The notes beneath the pieces are model-generated. The model was not told the origin of the DNA, did no database searches, and saw only the letters and a program-made list of their open reading frames with translations. A program made the translations under genes and the position numbers. A DNA stretch of 27,477 nucleotides from Paludibacteraceae bacterium (GTDB taxonomy: Bacteria; Bacteroidota; Bacteroidia; Bacteroidales; Paludibacteraceae), in assembly GCA_017960065.1 (NCBI GenBank), contig JAGCZK010000010.1, positions 1 to 27,477 on the forward strand. The letters run 5' to 3'. Every line of letters starts with the position of its first letter. Position 1 is the stretch's first letter. Positions 1 to 11,633 of the stretch are shown one piece after another.

Positions 1-407
1 AGACCGACGAGTTCCAAGGCATGACGTGCTCTCTCGTGACGTTCTTTGATGCTCACGTCACGGTTATAGACGAGAGGAAGCTCTACGTTCTCCAAGGCAG
101 AGGTGCGGGGCAGCAGGTTGTACGACTGGAAGATGAATCCGATCTTGCTGTTGCGCAGTTCGGCACGCTGGTTCTTGTTCATTTGCCTGACGGGATTCCC
201 GTCGAGGATGTACTCGCCGTCGGTGGGCGTGTCGAGGCAGCCGAGCAGGTTGAGCAGCGTCGATTTGCCGGAGCCGCTCGTACCCATGATGGTGACGAAC
301 TCGCCTTCGCTGATGCTGAAATTGACCCCGCGCAGCGCGTGCACGGTTTCGTCGCCTACTTTGAAGTTGCGGGTCAGGTGTCGGACTTCGATGATTGTCT
401 TGGCCAT
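1..407 (-). CDS. MacB/LolD-type ABC transporter ATP-binding protein, partial (3' end off the left edge)
   Basis: This is the first 135 codons of an ABC transporter ATPase read leftward from the ATG at 407; the reading frame stays open to the window edge. Visible motifs are the Walker A loop GTSGSGKST at residues 42-50 and the Q-loop glutamine in FQSYNLLP at about residue 94; the signature and Walker B motifs would lie beyond the edge. The phrase around Walker A and the LLGCLDTPTDG stretch are typical of the MacB/LolD/FtsE branch, which powers efflux or lipoprotein-release permeases at the inner membrane. It follows the adaptor gene by 10 bases and the TolC-like gene before that, so a tripartite export pump is the natural reading. 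The permease subunit (FtsX/MacB type) is expected just outside the window; that is inference. Confidence 0.93.
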   Translation of the reverse strand, partial: MAKTIIEVRHLTRNFKVGDETVHALRGVNFSISEGEFVTIMGTSGSGKSTLLNLLGCLDTPTDGEYILDGNPVRQMNKNQRAELRNSKIGFIFQSYNLLPRTSALENVELPLVYNRDVSIKERHERARHALELVG

Positions 408-417
408 GGCGGTTGGA

Positions 418-1578
418 TTAACGGCGTTTGCCTCCCGGACGTTGCGGCATAAACGGGCTGCCTTGTTTCTTGATGGCTGTCATCGGATCGAAGTCGGCGT
501 TTTGGGCGGTGACCACGGTGTCGCCTTCGCCGATGCCCGAACGGATTTCGGTCCGGAATCCGTTCGTCATGCCGGTTTCGACCGGCACCGGCCGAAGGTC
601 GCCGGCGTTTTTGACAAAGACGCGTTGGCCGTCGCGCGGGAGAGCCGGCGCCTTAGCCGGCGCATCGGCGGGCGGCTCGGGCAGCTCGGGCTTGAAGGTC
701 AGGGCCTGGTTGGGCACGGTCAGCACATCGTACACCGCCTCGGTGATGATGGTGATGTTGGCGGTCAGCCCGGGTTTGAGTTTCAGATCCTCGTTGGGAG
801 CGGTGATAATGACCTCGTAGGTGACCACGTTCGAGGTGGTGGTGGCTTGCAGGCGCACCTGCGACACTGTGCCGTCGAACTGGTCGTCGGGGTAGGCGTC
901 CACCGTAAAGGTGGCCTTCTGGCCTTCCTTGACATTGCCGATATCCGCTTCGTCCACGTTGGCGATCACCCGCATCTTCTTCAAATCCTGGGCGATGGTA
1001 AACAGCGTCGGCGTGTTGAAGCTCGACGCCACGGTCTGGCCCTCTTCGACGGCGCGGTAGAGCACAATGCCGCTGATGGGCGAGTAGATGGTGGCGTAGC
1101 TGAGGTTCTTCTTGACGCGCGAGTAGTCGGCCTCCGCCTTGTTCATGGCGGCTTTGGCCTTGTCGTAGGCGTACTGGGCCTGTTCCATGTCGGTGTCGGC
1201 CATCACGCCGCTCTCGTACAAACTCTTGATACGCTTGTAGTTGGCTTCCTGATAGACCAGTTCGGCCTTGCTCGACGCCAGGTTGGCCGAGCACGATTTC
1301 AGGTCGGCTTCCAAGGTGGTGCGGTCCAATTCGGCGATGACTTGCCCGGCCTTGACCTCACTGTTGAAATCGACGTAAATTTTTTCGATGATGCCCGAAA
1401 CCTGCGTACCGACATCCACACTGTTGACCGGTTCGACCGTGCCGGTCGAGGTGATGCTGTTGACAATGTCGCCCCGCTCGACCACGGAGGTTTCGAAAAC
1501 GGGGGTGGTTTCGGCTTTTCGCGAACATCCGCAGCAAATCACGGCTGCGGTAATCCAAACGGTAATCGTTTTGTTCAT
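418..1578 (-). CDS. HlyD/MacA-family periplasmic adaptor of an efflux pump, probable lipoprotein
   Basis: A 386-residue membrane fusion protein that should bridge the inner-membrane ABC transporter and the outer-membrane channel. The N-terminus is a short hydrophobic signal with a cysteine cluster (CCGC, residues 15-18) followed by SRKAE, so lipid attachment at Cys18 (or Cys16) is likely, though the lipobox is not canonical. The two lipoyl-like halves are at about 50-88 (TQVSGIIEKIYVDFNSEV, AGQVIAELD) and 160-200 (YSPISGIVLYRAVEEGQTV), flanking a helical hairpin at about 88-160; a beta-barrel domain follows (VDEADIGNVKEGQKATFTV). The C-terminal tail is basic and proline-rich. Spacing to the genes on both sides is 10 bases, so it is in one operon with them. 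Family assignment is firm; the exported substrate is unknown. Confidence 0.94.
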   Translation of the reverse strand: MNKTITVWITAAVICCGCSRKAETTPVFETSVVERGDIVNSITSTGTVEPVNSVDVGTQVSGIIEKIYVDFNSEVKAGQVIAELDRTTLEADLKSCSANLASSKAELVYQEANYKRIKSLYESGVMADTDMEQAQYAYDKAKAAMNKAEADYSRVKKNLSYATIYSPISGIVLYRAVEEGQTVASSFNTPTLFTIAQDLKKMRVIANVDEADIGNVKEGQKATFTVDAYPDDQFDGTVSQVRLQATTTSNVVTYEVIITAPNEDLKLKPGLTANITIITEAVYDVLTVPNQALTFKPELPEPPADAPAKAPALPRDGQRVFVKNAGDLRPVPVETGMTNGFRTEIRSGIGEGDTVVTAQNADFDPMTAIKKQGSPFMPQRPGGKRR

Positions 1579-1588
1579 AAACGTGCTG

Positions 1589-2914
1589 TTATTGGTTGGC
1601 CCCGATGTGTACCGGGTAATCTTGTATAATATTGAGCAGCTGCAGGCTGATGACGGCCTGGTAGCGGCTGCGCGTCAGTGTCTCTTGGGCGCCGATGAGG
1701 CTTTGGCGCGCATTGAGCAGCTCGACGGTGTTGCGCATGCCGGCCTTGTACTGCTCCGAGGTGTAGCGGTAGCTCTCTTCTGCGGCTTCCTGCTTCTTCT
1801 TGGCGGCCTGGTAGTTGGCTTGGGCCGATTCGGCGTCGATGTACAGCGACTCGACGTAAGTGGCGACGGTTTTGACCGCCTGCTCGTAGTTGAGCTGGCT
1901 TTGCTGCCGGTTGATTTTCGCCTTGTTGACCGAGGTCCGGGTCTGCCGGCGGTCGTAAATCGGAATGTTGATGCCCAAGCTGAGCGACGGGCCCAGGCTG
2001 CCGACAAACTGGCTGCCCAGCGATTCGTCGGGCAGGCGGAGCGTGTTGTAGTTGCCGCCGATGCTGGCGCTCAGGCTGAGCGACGGATACCAGCCCGACC
2101 GGGCGATTTTGGTGTTCAACTCCGACGACTCCAGGTTCTGTTGGGCTTCTTTGATCTGGGGCATCGATTGCAGGGCCCGTTCATAAACGGCCATCATTTC
2201 GGGCAGGGACTCCATCACCTCCAGGTCGCTGATTTCGGGGTAGGCGATGTCAAAGGGGGTGTCGATTTCCAACTCGAGCAGGTGTTTGAGGTTCATGACG
2301 GCGGTGCGCAGGGCGTTGCGGCCAGCCGTCAGGTTGTAGTTGTCCTGGCTCCACTGCGATTCGACCTGTGCCAGTTCGCTGACGGTGATTTTTCCGGCTT
2401 GGCGCAGGATTTTGGCCCGGTCCAGGTCGGCGTCGGCCAAGACCATGTTCTCCTGGGCGGTAAGCAACGCTTCGTGGGCGTACAACACCTGCAAATAAGC
2501 TGTCAGAATGTTCATTTCCAACTCTTTGCGCGACGAAAGCAGCCCCGCTTCGCGGATTTCGGCGGTGAGAGCCGCCAGCTTTTTGGAGTAGATCAGTTTG
2601 CCCCCGTCGTAGAGGGTCATGCTGGCGCCGATGTTGTAGTTGGCGCTGTAGGCGAACTGGCCGTTGTCAAAAAGCGGACTGTAGCTGACCGCTTGCGAAG
2701 AGCTGGCCGAAACCGAAGGGGCGAAGGCGCTCTTCGCAAGCCGGACGTCTTCGTTTGCGCTTTCGATGTTGAGCATGGCTTGCCGCATGCTCAGGTTTTC
2801 TTGCCGGGCATGGTCGAGACAGCGCTGAAGGTCCCAAACGTCGGTTTGCGCGCAGGCGGCGGCCCCGATGGCCATCGCCACAAGGCTGAGGATAGATGAA
2901 CGGAGAATTCTCAT
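1589..2914 (-). CDS. TolC-family outer membrane efflux protein
   Basis: A 441-residue outer-membrane factor that gives the pump its exit duct. A signal peptide (MRILRSSILSLVAMAIGAAA, cut near ACAQ) is followed by two related alpha-helical/beta-barrel repeats; features of the family are the opening DLQRCLDHARQENLSMRQA, the long helical stretches and the second-half sequence NIPIYDRRQTRTSVNKAKIN. I start it at the ATG at 2914 rather than seven codons upstream at 2935, because the upstream extension (MTYLCKP) would run through the -7 promoter box at 2922-2929 and adds charged and polar residues before the signal peptide. It is the first gene of the operon that continues with the adaptor and ATPase. 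Substrate unknown. Confidence 0.94.
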   Translation of the reverse strand: MRILRSSILSLVAMAIGAAACAQTDVWDLQRCLDHARQENLSMRQAMLNIESANEDVRLAKSAFAPSVSASSSQAVSYSPLFDNGQFAYSANYNIGASMTLYDGGKLIYSKKLAALTAEIREAGLLSSRKELEMNILTAYLQVLYAHEALLTAQENMVLADADLDRAKILRQAGKITVSELAQVESQWSQDNYNLTAGRNALRTAVMNLKHLLELEIDTPFDIAYPEISDLEVMESLPEMMAVYERALQSMPQIKEAQQNLESSELNTKIARSGWYPSLSLSASIGGNYNTLRLPDESLGSQFVGSLGPSLSLGINIPIYDRRQTRTSVNKAKINRQQSQLNYEQAVKTVATYVESLYIDAESAQANYQAAKKKQEAAEESYRYTSEQYKAGMRNTVELLNARQSLIGAQETLTRSRYQAVISLQLLNIIQDYPVHIGANQ

Positions 2915-2921
2915 AGGCTTA

Positions 2922-2929
2922 CAAAGATA
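2922..2929 (-). promoter_or_regulatory. -7 promoter box of the efflux operon
   Basis: On the minus strand these bases read TATCTTTG, matching the Bacteroidota -7 consensus TAnnTTTG. No convincing -33 TTTG is seen 19-21 bases upstream. The box ends 7 bases before the ATG at 2914, which predicts an untranslated leader of only a few bases. Confidence 0.6.
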
Positions 2930-2953
2930 CGTCAAATTTTTTATTCTTATCTG

Positions 2954-2985
2954 TTTGCGGATAATTTAAATTTTTTTTACTTTTG
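2954..2985 (+). promoter_or_regulatory. Promoter of ispD-recG
   Basis: TTTG at 2954-2957 and TACTTTTG at 2978-2985 match the Bacteroidota -33 and -7 elements with the expected 20-base spacer. The -7 box ends 9 bases before the ATG at 2995, so the transcript should have a very short leader. It is divergent from the efflux operon promoter. Confidence 0.75.
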
Positions 2986-2994
2986 CGATGTACT

Positions 2995-3663
2995 ATGAAA
3001 GAGAATTACATTGTGGTGGTGGCCGGAGGTCTGGGCACCCGTATGGGCGCCGAGTTTCCGAAGCAGTTTCTGCCGATAGGCGGAAAGCCCATTTTAATGC
3101 ATACCCTCGAGCTGTTCGAACCTTGGGGCGAGTTGTTATTGGTGTTGCCGGCAGATTTTCACGATTTGTGGAAAAAGCTTTGCAGCCAGCATCATTTTGA
3201 AATTCCGCATCAGGTGGTTACCGGCGGGGCCGAGCGCTTCGAGTCGGTGCGCAACGCGCTGAAACTGGTGCCCGACAATGTGCTGGTGGCGGTGCACGAC
3301 GGGGTGCGCCCGTTCGCTTCGCGCGAAACCATCATGTCCGCTTTCGAAACGGCCGCCCGTACCGGCAGCGCCATACCGGTGCTGAAACTGACCAACTCGT
3401 TGCGCCGGGTCGATGACCAGCGCTCGTTGTCGGTTGACCGGCGCTCTTACCGGATGGTACAAACTCCTCAGGTATTTTATTCCCAATTGCTGAAAAAGGC
3501 CTACGAACAGGAATTCCGCCCTTCGTTTACCGACGATGCGTCGGTGTTTGAGGCCATGGGCTCTCCCGTGACGCTGACCGACGGAAATCCCGAAAACATC
3601 AAAATCACGACGCCTACCGATTACCGTATCGCCGAAACGCTGCTCTTGTATGGACCTTACTAA
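2995..3663 (+). CDS. ispD: 2-C-methyl-D-erythritol 4-phosphate cytidylyltransferase
   Basis: A 222-residue cytidylyltransferase of the MEP pathway; it joins CTP and methylerythritol 4-phosphate to make CDP-methylerythritol for isoprenoid synthesis in the cytoplasm. The nucleotide-binding signature AGGLGTRMG followed by PKQFLPIGGKP is at residues 10-32, with Arg16 and Lys23 in the family's catalytic places. VTGGAERFESVRNAL (about 76-89) and HDGVRPF (101-107) are the other IspD blocks. I use the ATG at 2995; a TTG at 2983 in the same frame lies inside the promoter. The gene ends 14 bases inside recG, so translation of the two is probably coupled. Length is close to the usual 220-240 residues. 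Confidence 0.95.
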   Translation: MKENYIVVVAGGLGTRMGAEFPKQFLPIGGKPILMHTLELFEPWGELLLVLPADFHDLWKKLCSQHHFEIPHQVVTGGAERFESVRNALKLVPDNVLVAVHDGVRPFASRETIMSAFETAARTGSAIPVLKLTNSLRRVDDQRSLSVDRRSYRMVQTPQVFYSQLLKKAYEQEFRPSFTDDASVFEAMGSPVTLTDGNPENIKITTPTDYRIAETLLLYGPY

Positions 3664-5737
3664 AGCGGAGCTGAAGTATTTGCCGGGGATGGGGCCGAAA
3701 CGGGCCGAACTTCTCGCCAAAGAACTCGATTTGCATACGCTTGACGACCTGATACACTTCTTTCCCTACCGGTATGTCGATCGCAGCCGTTTTTACAAAA
3801 TTGCCGAAATCGACACCGCAACGGCCTATATCCAGGTAAAGGGCCGGATTACCGGCTTTCAGATGGTGGGCGAAGGCCGGGCCAAGCGCCTTGTCGCCCA
3901 TTTTACCGATGGGGCGGATACCATCGATTTGGTCTTTTTCAAAGGCTTGCAGTATGTGCTCGACGGCTACCGTCCGGGGGTCGAATATGTGGTTTTTGGC
4001 AAGCCCAACCGTTTCAACGGCACCTACAGTTTTGTCCATCCGGATATCGAAACGCCCGACCCGACCCGCCAGACGGGGTTCATGCCGCTGTACCACACGA
4101 CCGAGAAGATGAAGAACAAGTTCTTGACCAGCAAGGCTTTGCAGAAGCATATCTACGATGCCTTGCGGCTGATGGACGCCCAGTTGCCCGAAACCCTGCC
4201 CGCCGACCTGGTGGCCGCACACCGGCTGATGGGCTTGCGCCAGGCCTTGATTTGCATCCATTTTCCGCGTACCGCTCAGGAACTGGAAGCCGCCCGCCAG
4301 CGGCTCAAATACGAAGAACTTTTCTATATCCAGCTGAGCATTTTGCGCCAAAGCGTCTTGCACCGCAATAAGTACAAGGGCTTTGTCTTTACGAACGTGG
4401 GCGAACTGTTCAACCGCTTTTACCGCGAATGCCTGCCCTTTCAGCTGACCGAAGCCCAGAAGCGCGTCTTGCGCGAGATTCGGGCCGATGTGCTGACCGG
4501 CCGGCAGATGAACCGCCTGTTGCAGGGCGATGTGGGCAGCGGTAAGACCGTGGTGGCGGTGATGTCGATGCTCCTGGCCCTCGACAACGGGTGTCAGGCC
4601 TGTCTGCTGGCACCGACCGAAATCCTGGCCACCCAGCATTTCGAGACGGTGTCCCGGCTGCTGGCGCCGCTGGGAATCCAGGTCGCCCTGCTGACCGGCT
4701 CTACGAAAAAGAAAGACCGCGGGCCGCTGCATGCCGCCTTGCGCGATGGCAGTCTGCAGGTGCTGGTGGGCACGCACGCCATTCTCGAAGACGAGGTCCG
4801 TTTTGCGAACCTGGGCTTGGCGGTAATCGACGAACAGCACCGCTTCGGTGTGGCCCAACGTTCGCGTATGTGGCTGAAAAACACGACACCTCCCCATATT
4901 CTGGTCATGACGGCCACCCCGATTCCGCGGACGCTGGCGATGACGGTTTACGGCGATTTGGACGTGTCGGTGATCGACGAACTGCCCCCCGGCCGCAAAC
5001 CCATCCAAACCTATCACCTGTTCGACAACCGCCATGCCCAGCTCGAGGAGTTCATGCGCGGCCAGATTCGGCAGGGACGCCAGATTTATGTGGTCTATCC
5101 GCTGATTGAGGAATCCGAAAAATCCGACATGAAAAACCTGATGGAGGGCTATGCCCATACCTGCGAGGTCTTTCCGGAATACCGGGTGAGCATGGTGCAC
5201 GGCAAGATGAAACCTGCCGAAAAAGACGCCGCCATGCAGGAGTTTGTGTCTGGAAACGCACAGATTTTAGTGGCGACCACCGTCATCGAAGTGGGGGTCA
5301 ATGTCCCCAACGCCTCGGTAATGGTCATCGAAAACGCCGAGCGTTTCGGGCTATCGCAGCTGCATCAGTTGCGGGGCCGTGTCGGGCGCGGGGCCGACCA
5401 GTCGTACTGCCTGTTGGTGTCGCGTTACGAGTTGGGCAAGGATACCCGCAGACGCCTGGCAATCATGACCGAAACCAACAACGGCTTCGAAATCGCCGAG
5501 GCCGACCTGAAACTCCGCGGGCCGGGCGATCTGGGCGGCACCGCACAAAGCGGACTGCCGTTCGACTTGCAGGTTGCCAGCCTTTCGACCGACGGCCCCC
5601 TGCTGCAGGTGGCGCGCAACGATGTCAGCCGCCTGCTGGACGAAGACCCGCTGCTGGCCGACCCGAAGCATGCGGTATTGCTCGAAAACCTGCGTCGCAA
5701 AACCAAAGACGTGGTGAATTGGAGCGCCATTTCCTAA
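3650..5737 (+). CDS. recG: ATP-dependent DNA helicase RecG
   Basis: A 695-residue superfamily 2 helicase that remodels stalled replication forks and branch-migrates Holliday junctions. The N-terminal part holds the helix-hairpin-like PGMGPKRAELL start and the wedge/OB domain (about residues 60-160). The helicase core shows Walker A GDVGSGKT at 293-300, the DEQH box at 394-397 followed by RFG, motif III TATPIPRTLAM, and C-terminal lobe motifs including TTVIEVGVNVPNAS and QLRGRVGRG. The gene start ATGGACCTTACTAAAGC lies inside the end of ispD (14-base overlap), and both are read from the promoter at 2954-2985. Length and motif order are normal for RecG; nothing appears degraded. Confidence 0.97.
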   Translation: MDLTKAELKYLPGMGPKRAELLAKELDLHTLDDLIHFFPYRYVDRSRFYKIAEIDTATAYIQVKGRITGFQMVGEGRAKRLVAHFTDGADTIDLVFFKGLQYVLDGYRPGVEYVVFGKPNRFNGTYSFVHPDIETPDPTRQTGFMPLYHTTEKMKNKFLTSKALQKHIYDALRLMDAQLPETLPADLVAAHRLMGLRQALICIHFPRTAQELEAARQRLKYEELFYIQLSILRQSVLHRNKYKGFVFTNVGELFNRFYRECLPFQLTEAQKRVLREIRADVLTGRQMNRLLQGDVGSGKTVVAVMSMLLALDNGCQACLLAPTEILATQHFETVSRLLAPLGIQVALLTGSTKKKDRGPLHAALRDGSLQVLVGTHAILEDEVRFANLGLAVIDEQHRFGVAQRSRMWLKNTTPPHILVMTATPIPRTLAMTVYGDLDVSVIDELPPGRKPIQTYHLFDNRHAQLEEFMRGQIRQGRQIYVVYPLIEESEKSDMKNLMEGYAHTCEVFPEYRVSMVHGKMKPAEKDAAMQEFVSGNAQILVATTVIEVGVNVPNASVMVIENAERFGLSQLHQLRGRVGRGADQSYCLLVSRYELGKDTRRRLAIMTETNNGFEIAEADLKLRGPGDLGGTAQSGLPFDLQVASLSTDGPLLQVARNDVSRLLDEDPLLADPKHAVLLENLRRKTKDVVNWSAIS

Positions 5738-5773
5738 GCTTTTTGCTAAAAAATACAAATGTTCGGCCCTATA

Positions 5774-5805
5774 GTTGCATAATAAGGTATAATTGATTAC
5801 CTTTG
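5774..5805 (+). promoter_or_regulatory. Promoter of the ndk-secA-lgt gene run
   Basis: GTTG at 5774-5777 (one mismatch to TTTG) and TACCTTTG at 5798-5805 form a -33/-7 pair with a 20-base spacer. The ndk start follows 42 bases later, giving a leader of ordinary length, unlike several other promoters here. Confidence 0.75.
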
Positions 5806-5847
5806 TGGCTTTATAAGACGGACGCTGAACGCCGTCTATCGGTGAAT

Positions 5848-6309
5848 ATGGAAAGAACATTGGTGATTTTGAAACCCTCTGCGGTGGCCCGTGGCCTGAT
5901 CGGCGAGGTAATCAGCCGTTTCGAACGCAAAGGCTTGCAGCTGGTCGGGCTGAAACTGGCCTGCCTTTCGGACGAAGTTCTCAACGAACATTACGCCCAC
6001 CTGGCCAACCGTCCCTTCTTCGGACAAATCAAAGAATCGATGCAGGCGACGCCGGTCGTGCTCTGTTGTTGGCAGGGGCTCGAGGCGGTCCGCATTGTCC
6101 GCGACATGACGGGCGCCACCAACGGCCGCTCGGCGGCAGTGGGGACGATTCGCGGCGACCTGAGCCTCAGTACCCAGGAAAACATTGTCCATACCTCCGA
6201 TTCGGTCGAAAACGCCGCGGTCGAGGTGGCCCGCTTCTTCCGCCCCGACGAGCTGTTCGATTACGAACATCCGCTGAAGGCCTTTGTTTATGCCAACGAT
6301 GAACTTTAA
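5848..6309 (+). CDS. ndk: Nucleoside diphosphate kinase
   Basis: A 153-residue enzyme that moves the gamma phosphate of ATP to nucleoside diphosphates through a phosphohistidine. The start MERTLVILKPSAV is the conserved N-terminus, so the ATG at 5848 is chosen over an upstream in-frame codon at 5803 that falls in the promoter. The nucleotide-binding block TNGRSAAVGTIRGDLS (91-106) and the active-site His115 in NIVHTSDS are intact, and FFRPDELFDYE follows as usual. It is the first gene of a run with secA and lgt; only 6 bases separate it from the next start. Confidence 0.96.
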   Translation: MERTLVILKPSAVARGLIGEVISRFERKGLQLVGLKLACLSDEVLNEHYAHLANRPFFGQIKESMQATPVVLCCWQGLEAVRIVRDMTGATNGRSAAVGTIRGDLSLSTQENIVHTSDSVENAAVEVARFFRPDELFDYEHPLKAFVYANDEL

Positions 6310-6315
6310 TATATC

Positions 6316-7224
6316 ATGAAGAAACGTTTGAAATACTTGAGCCTGCTGGCTTTGGCGATGTTTTTCGCCCCGCTGGCCGCGCAAGAACTCGAGTCCGAAG
6401 GAGATGACTCCGAACCCGACACCCCCTACGAAAGCAGCGACGACCTGTATCCGATGGACGAAGCTGCCGCCCAGGCCATTTCCGAAATCGACTCGGTGCT
6501 GGCCCAAGGCGCATGGCGGATGCCCCTGTTCTGCGACTCTTTGCCCGAAGGCCGCTACAACAGCAGTTGGGATCATTTTGTGGTCAATCCCTACGATGTC
6601 AATCTGATGAACATGACCGACTCGGTGTCGGTCGATTTGAGCGGCTATTGTCATCCCTGTCCGGGCTATGTCACATCCAAATTCGGATTCCGCCGCTACC
6701 GTTTCCATTACGGCACCGATGTCAAGCTTCAGATCGGCGACAGTATCCGTGCCGCCTTCGATGGGGTGGTGCGTATCTCCAAGGCCGGCTACGGCTATGG
6801 CAATTACATTCTCATCCGCCACAACAACGGTTTGGAAACCATCTACGGACACTGCTCCAAATTGCTGGTGCCTGCCGACAGCACGGTTCGGGCAGGCCAG
6901 GTGATCGCTTTGGGCGGCAATACTGGCCGCAGTACGGGCCCGCACCTGCATTTCGAGTTGCGCTATGTGGGCAATGCCATCGACCCGCAGAGTCTGATTG
7001 ACTTTGAAACGGGTACGCTCAAAGATTCGGTTTGCCTGATTACGGCGTCCACCTTCAAGTACAAGAAAGAAATCGCCAGCATGGCCTTCTATACGGTTCG
7101 CAAAGGGGACACCCTTTCGGGAATTGCCAAAAAGCGCCATACGACGGTGAGCAAACTTTGCCGCCTCAACGGCATCACCCCGAAAACCATTTTGCGCATT
7201 GGCCGCCGCCTGCGTTGTTCTTAA
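6316..7224 (+). CDS. M23-family murein endopeptidase with C-terminal LysM domain
   Basis: A 302-residue exported peptidase. After a signal peptide (residues 1-22, ending LAAQ) and an acidic linker comes a LytM/M23 domain with the full set of zinc and catalytic residues: His131 and Asp135 (HYGTD), His179 (YGHCS), His210 and His212 (HLHFE). A LysM peptidoglycan-binding motif is at 258-301 (YTVRKGDTLSGIAKK). It should cut cross-links in murein in the periplasm. A catalytic, not merely regulatory, role is suggested because all metal ligands are present. It lies between ndk (6-base gap) and secA (21-base gap) in the same direction, probably in one transcript. Precise cell role (growth, division, separation) cannot be read from the sequence. 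Confidence 0.94.
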   Translation: MKKRLKYLSLLALAMFFAPLAAQELESEGDDSEPDTPYESSDDLYPMDEAAAQAISEIDSVLAQGAWRMPLFCDSLPEGRYNSSWDHFVVNPYDVNLMNMTDSVSVDLSGYCHPCPGYVTSKFGFRRYRFHYGTDVKLQIGDSIRAAFDGVVRISKAGYGYGNYILIRHNNGLETIYGHCSKLLVPADSTVRAGQVIALGGNTGRSTGPHLHFELRYVGNAIDPQSLIDFETGTLKDSVCLITASTFKYKKEIASMAFYTVRKGDTLSGIAKKRHTTVSKLCRLNGITPKTILRIGRRLRCS

Positions 7225-7245
7225 AGCAAATAAATTAACAGACTA

Positions 7246-10545
<3,300 letters not shown>

Positions 10546-10548
10546 GTT

Positions 10549-11409
10549 ATGATGGATTTATTGGCAATTGTTTGGAATCCCGATCCGGTGGCCTTTTCGA
10601 TAGGCCCGGTTTCGGTTCGTTGGTACGGCTTGATTTATGCCACGGGTTTTCTGATCGCCGTGACCATTCTGGCCCGTATATTCAAGCACGACAAGTGCCC
10701 CGATGACTGGGCCGACAAGTATTTTATCTACATGGTGATTGCCGTGGTGGTCGGTTCGCGTCTGGGACACGTCTTCTTCTATGATTGGGCGTATTACAAA
10801 GACCACCTGCTCGAGATTTTCCAGGTGTGGAAGGGCGGCTTGGCCAGTCATGGCGGTACCATCGCCATTTTGCTGACCGTGTGGCTCATGGCCAAGTACA
10901 TGTGCAAAAAGCCCTTCTTGTGGTTGGCCGACCGTTCGTTTGTGATTTGCTCGGTAGTGGCCTCGATGATCCGTATCGGCAACCTGATGAACTCCGAAAT
11001 CTACGGTTGCGAGACCTCGCTTCCGTGGGCGTTCAAATTTGTGCGCGATTTTCCGAGCGTGCCGGTCGAATTGGTCCCCGCCTGTCACCCGACCCAGATC
11101 TATGAGTCGCTGGCCTATCTGAGCCTGTTTGCCCTGTTGATGTGGATGTACTGGCGTACCGACGCTGCCAAAAAACAGGGGTTGCTGACAGGGGTTGGTT
11201 TCACCTGGTTGTTTGTGGCACGATTCTTGATAGAGTTTATTAAAAACGACCAGTCTGATTTTGAAGCCGGCATGGTACTGAATATGGGGCAGTTGCTCAG
11301 TATTCCGTTTATTCTGTTAGGAATCGGCCTGCTGGTTTATGTGTGGCGGAGCAACCGCACCGAATCAGCGGCGAAAAAGCTTGAAACAGACCAGGTCCAA
11401 CATAAGTGA
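10549..11409 (+). CDS. lgt: Prolipoprotein diacylglyceryl transferase
   Basis: A 286-residue polytopic inner-membrane enzyme that attaches diacylglycerol from phosphatidylglycerol to the lipobox cysteine of prolipoproteins. Family marks are WYGLIYATGF near the N-terminus, WKGGLASHGG with His101, the Lgt signature MIRIGNLMNSEIYG (about 140-153, with Arg142, Asn145 and Glu150), and HPTQIYESLAYL. Seven hydrophobic segments are visible. Two adjacent ATGs (10549 and 10552) are possible starts. It follows secA by 3 bases, so export and lipidation enzymes are made together; at least four predicted lipoproteins in this window would be substrates. The last residues overlap a GTG that could start the next gene. 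Confidence 0.95.
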   Translation: MMDLLAIVWNPDPVAFSIGPVSVRWYGLIYATGFLIAVTILARIFKHDKCPDDWADKYFIYMVIAVVVGSRLGHVFFYDWAYYKDHLLEIFQVWKGGLASHGGTIAILLTVWLMAKYMCKKPFLWLADRSFVICSVVASMIRIGNLMNSEIYGCETSLPWAFKFVRDFPSVPVELVPACHPTQIYESLAYLSLFALLMWMYWRTDAAKKQGLLTGVGFTWLFVARFLIEFIKNDQSDFEAGMVLNMGQLLSIPFILLGIGLLVYVWRSNRTESAAKKLETDQVQHK

Positions 11410-11411
11410 AC

Positions 11412-11633
11412 ATGGGAATCTTAAGTCTTTTTGGCAGCATTCTGCTGATGGCGTTTTTATTTTTGCTGTTCGTGATTTTTGCGGGGTTGGTATCCATTCG
11501 GGGCCTGCTTTCGCGCAAACCCTCGGCCCGTCAGCAGGCAGAGCAGAAGCCCGACCGTATGGCCCGCGACTTTGTGCAAAAGAAATTTGACAAGGACAAG
11601 GCCGAAGACGTGGAGTTTGAAGAATTGCCATGA
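11412..11633 (+). CDS. Small single-pass membrane protein of unknown function (DUF4834-like)
   Basis: A 73-residue protein with one hydrophobic segment (about residues 3-27: LSLFGSILLMAFLFLLFVIF) and then a charged tail ending DVEFEELP. This shape recalls the DUF4834 family of Bacteroidota, but I recognise it only loosely. Start choice is ATG at 11412; a GTG at 11406 overlapping the lgt stop (GTGA) would add two residues. The stop overlaps the next start by four bases (ATGA), so it is translationally linked to the downstream M23 peptidase. A role as a partner of that peptidase or of the export genes is only a guess from position. Confidence 0.78.
   Translation: MGILSLFGSILLMAFLFLLFVIFAGLVSIRGLLSRKPSARQQAEQKPDRMARDFVQKKFDKDKAEDVEFEELP

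Noticed and set aside
103..2899. Plus-strand open frames of about 500 codons over the efflux operon
   Set aside because: The minus strand encodes three recognisable pump proteins with motifs in order; the plus-strand translations show only low-complexity Gly/Val/His-rich sequence.
3614..5200. A 528-codon minus-strand frame opposite recG
   Set aside because: recG motifs are complete on the plus strand; the antisense product has no recognisable feature.
5735..5765. Possible terminator after recG (AGCTTTTTGCT followed by A bases)
   Set aside because: Only three base pairs can form and the downstream tract is A rather than T on the coding strand.
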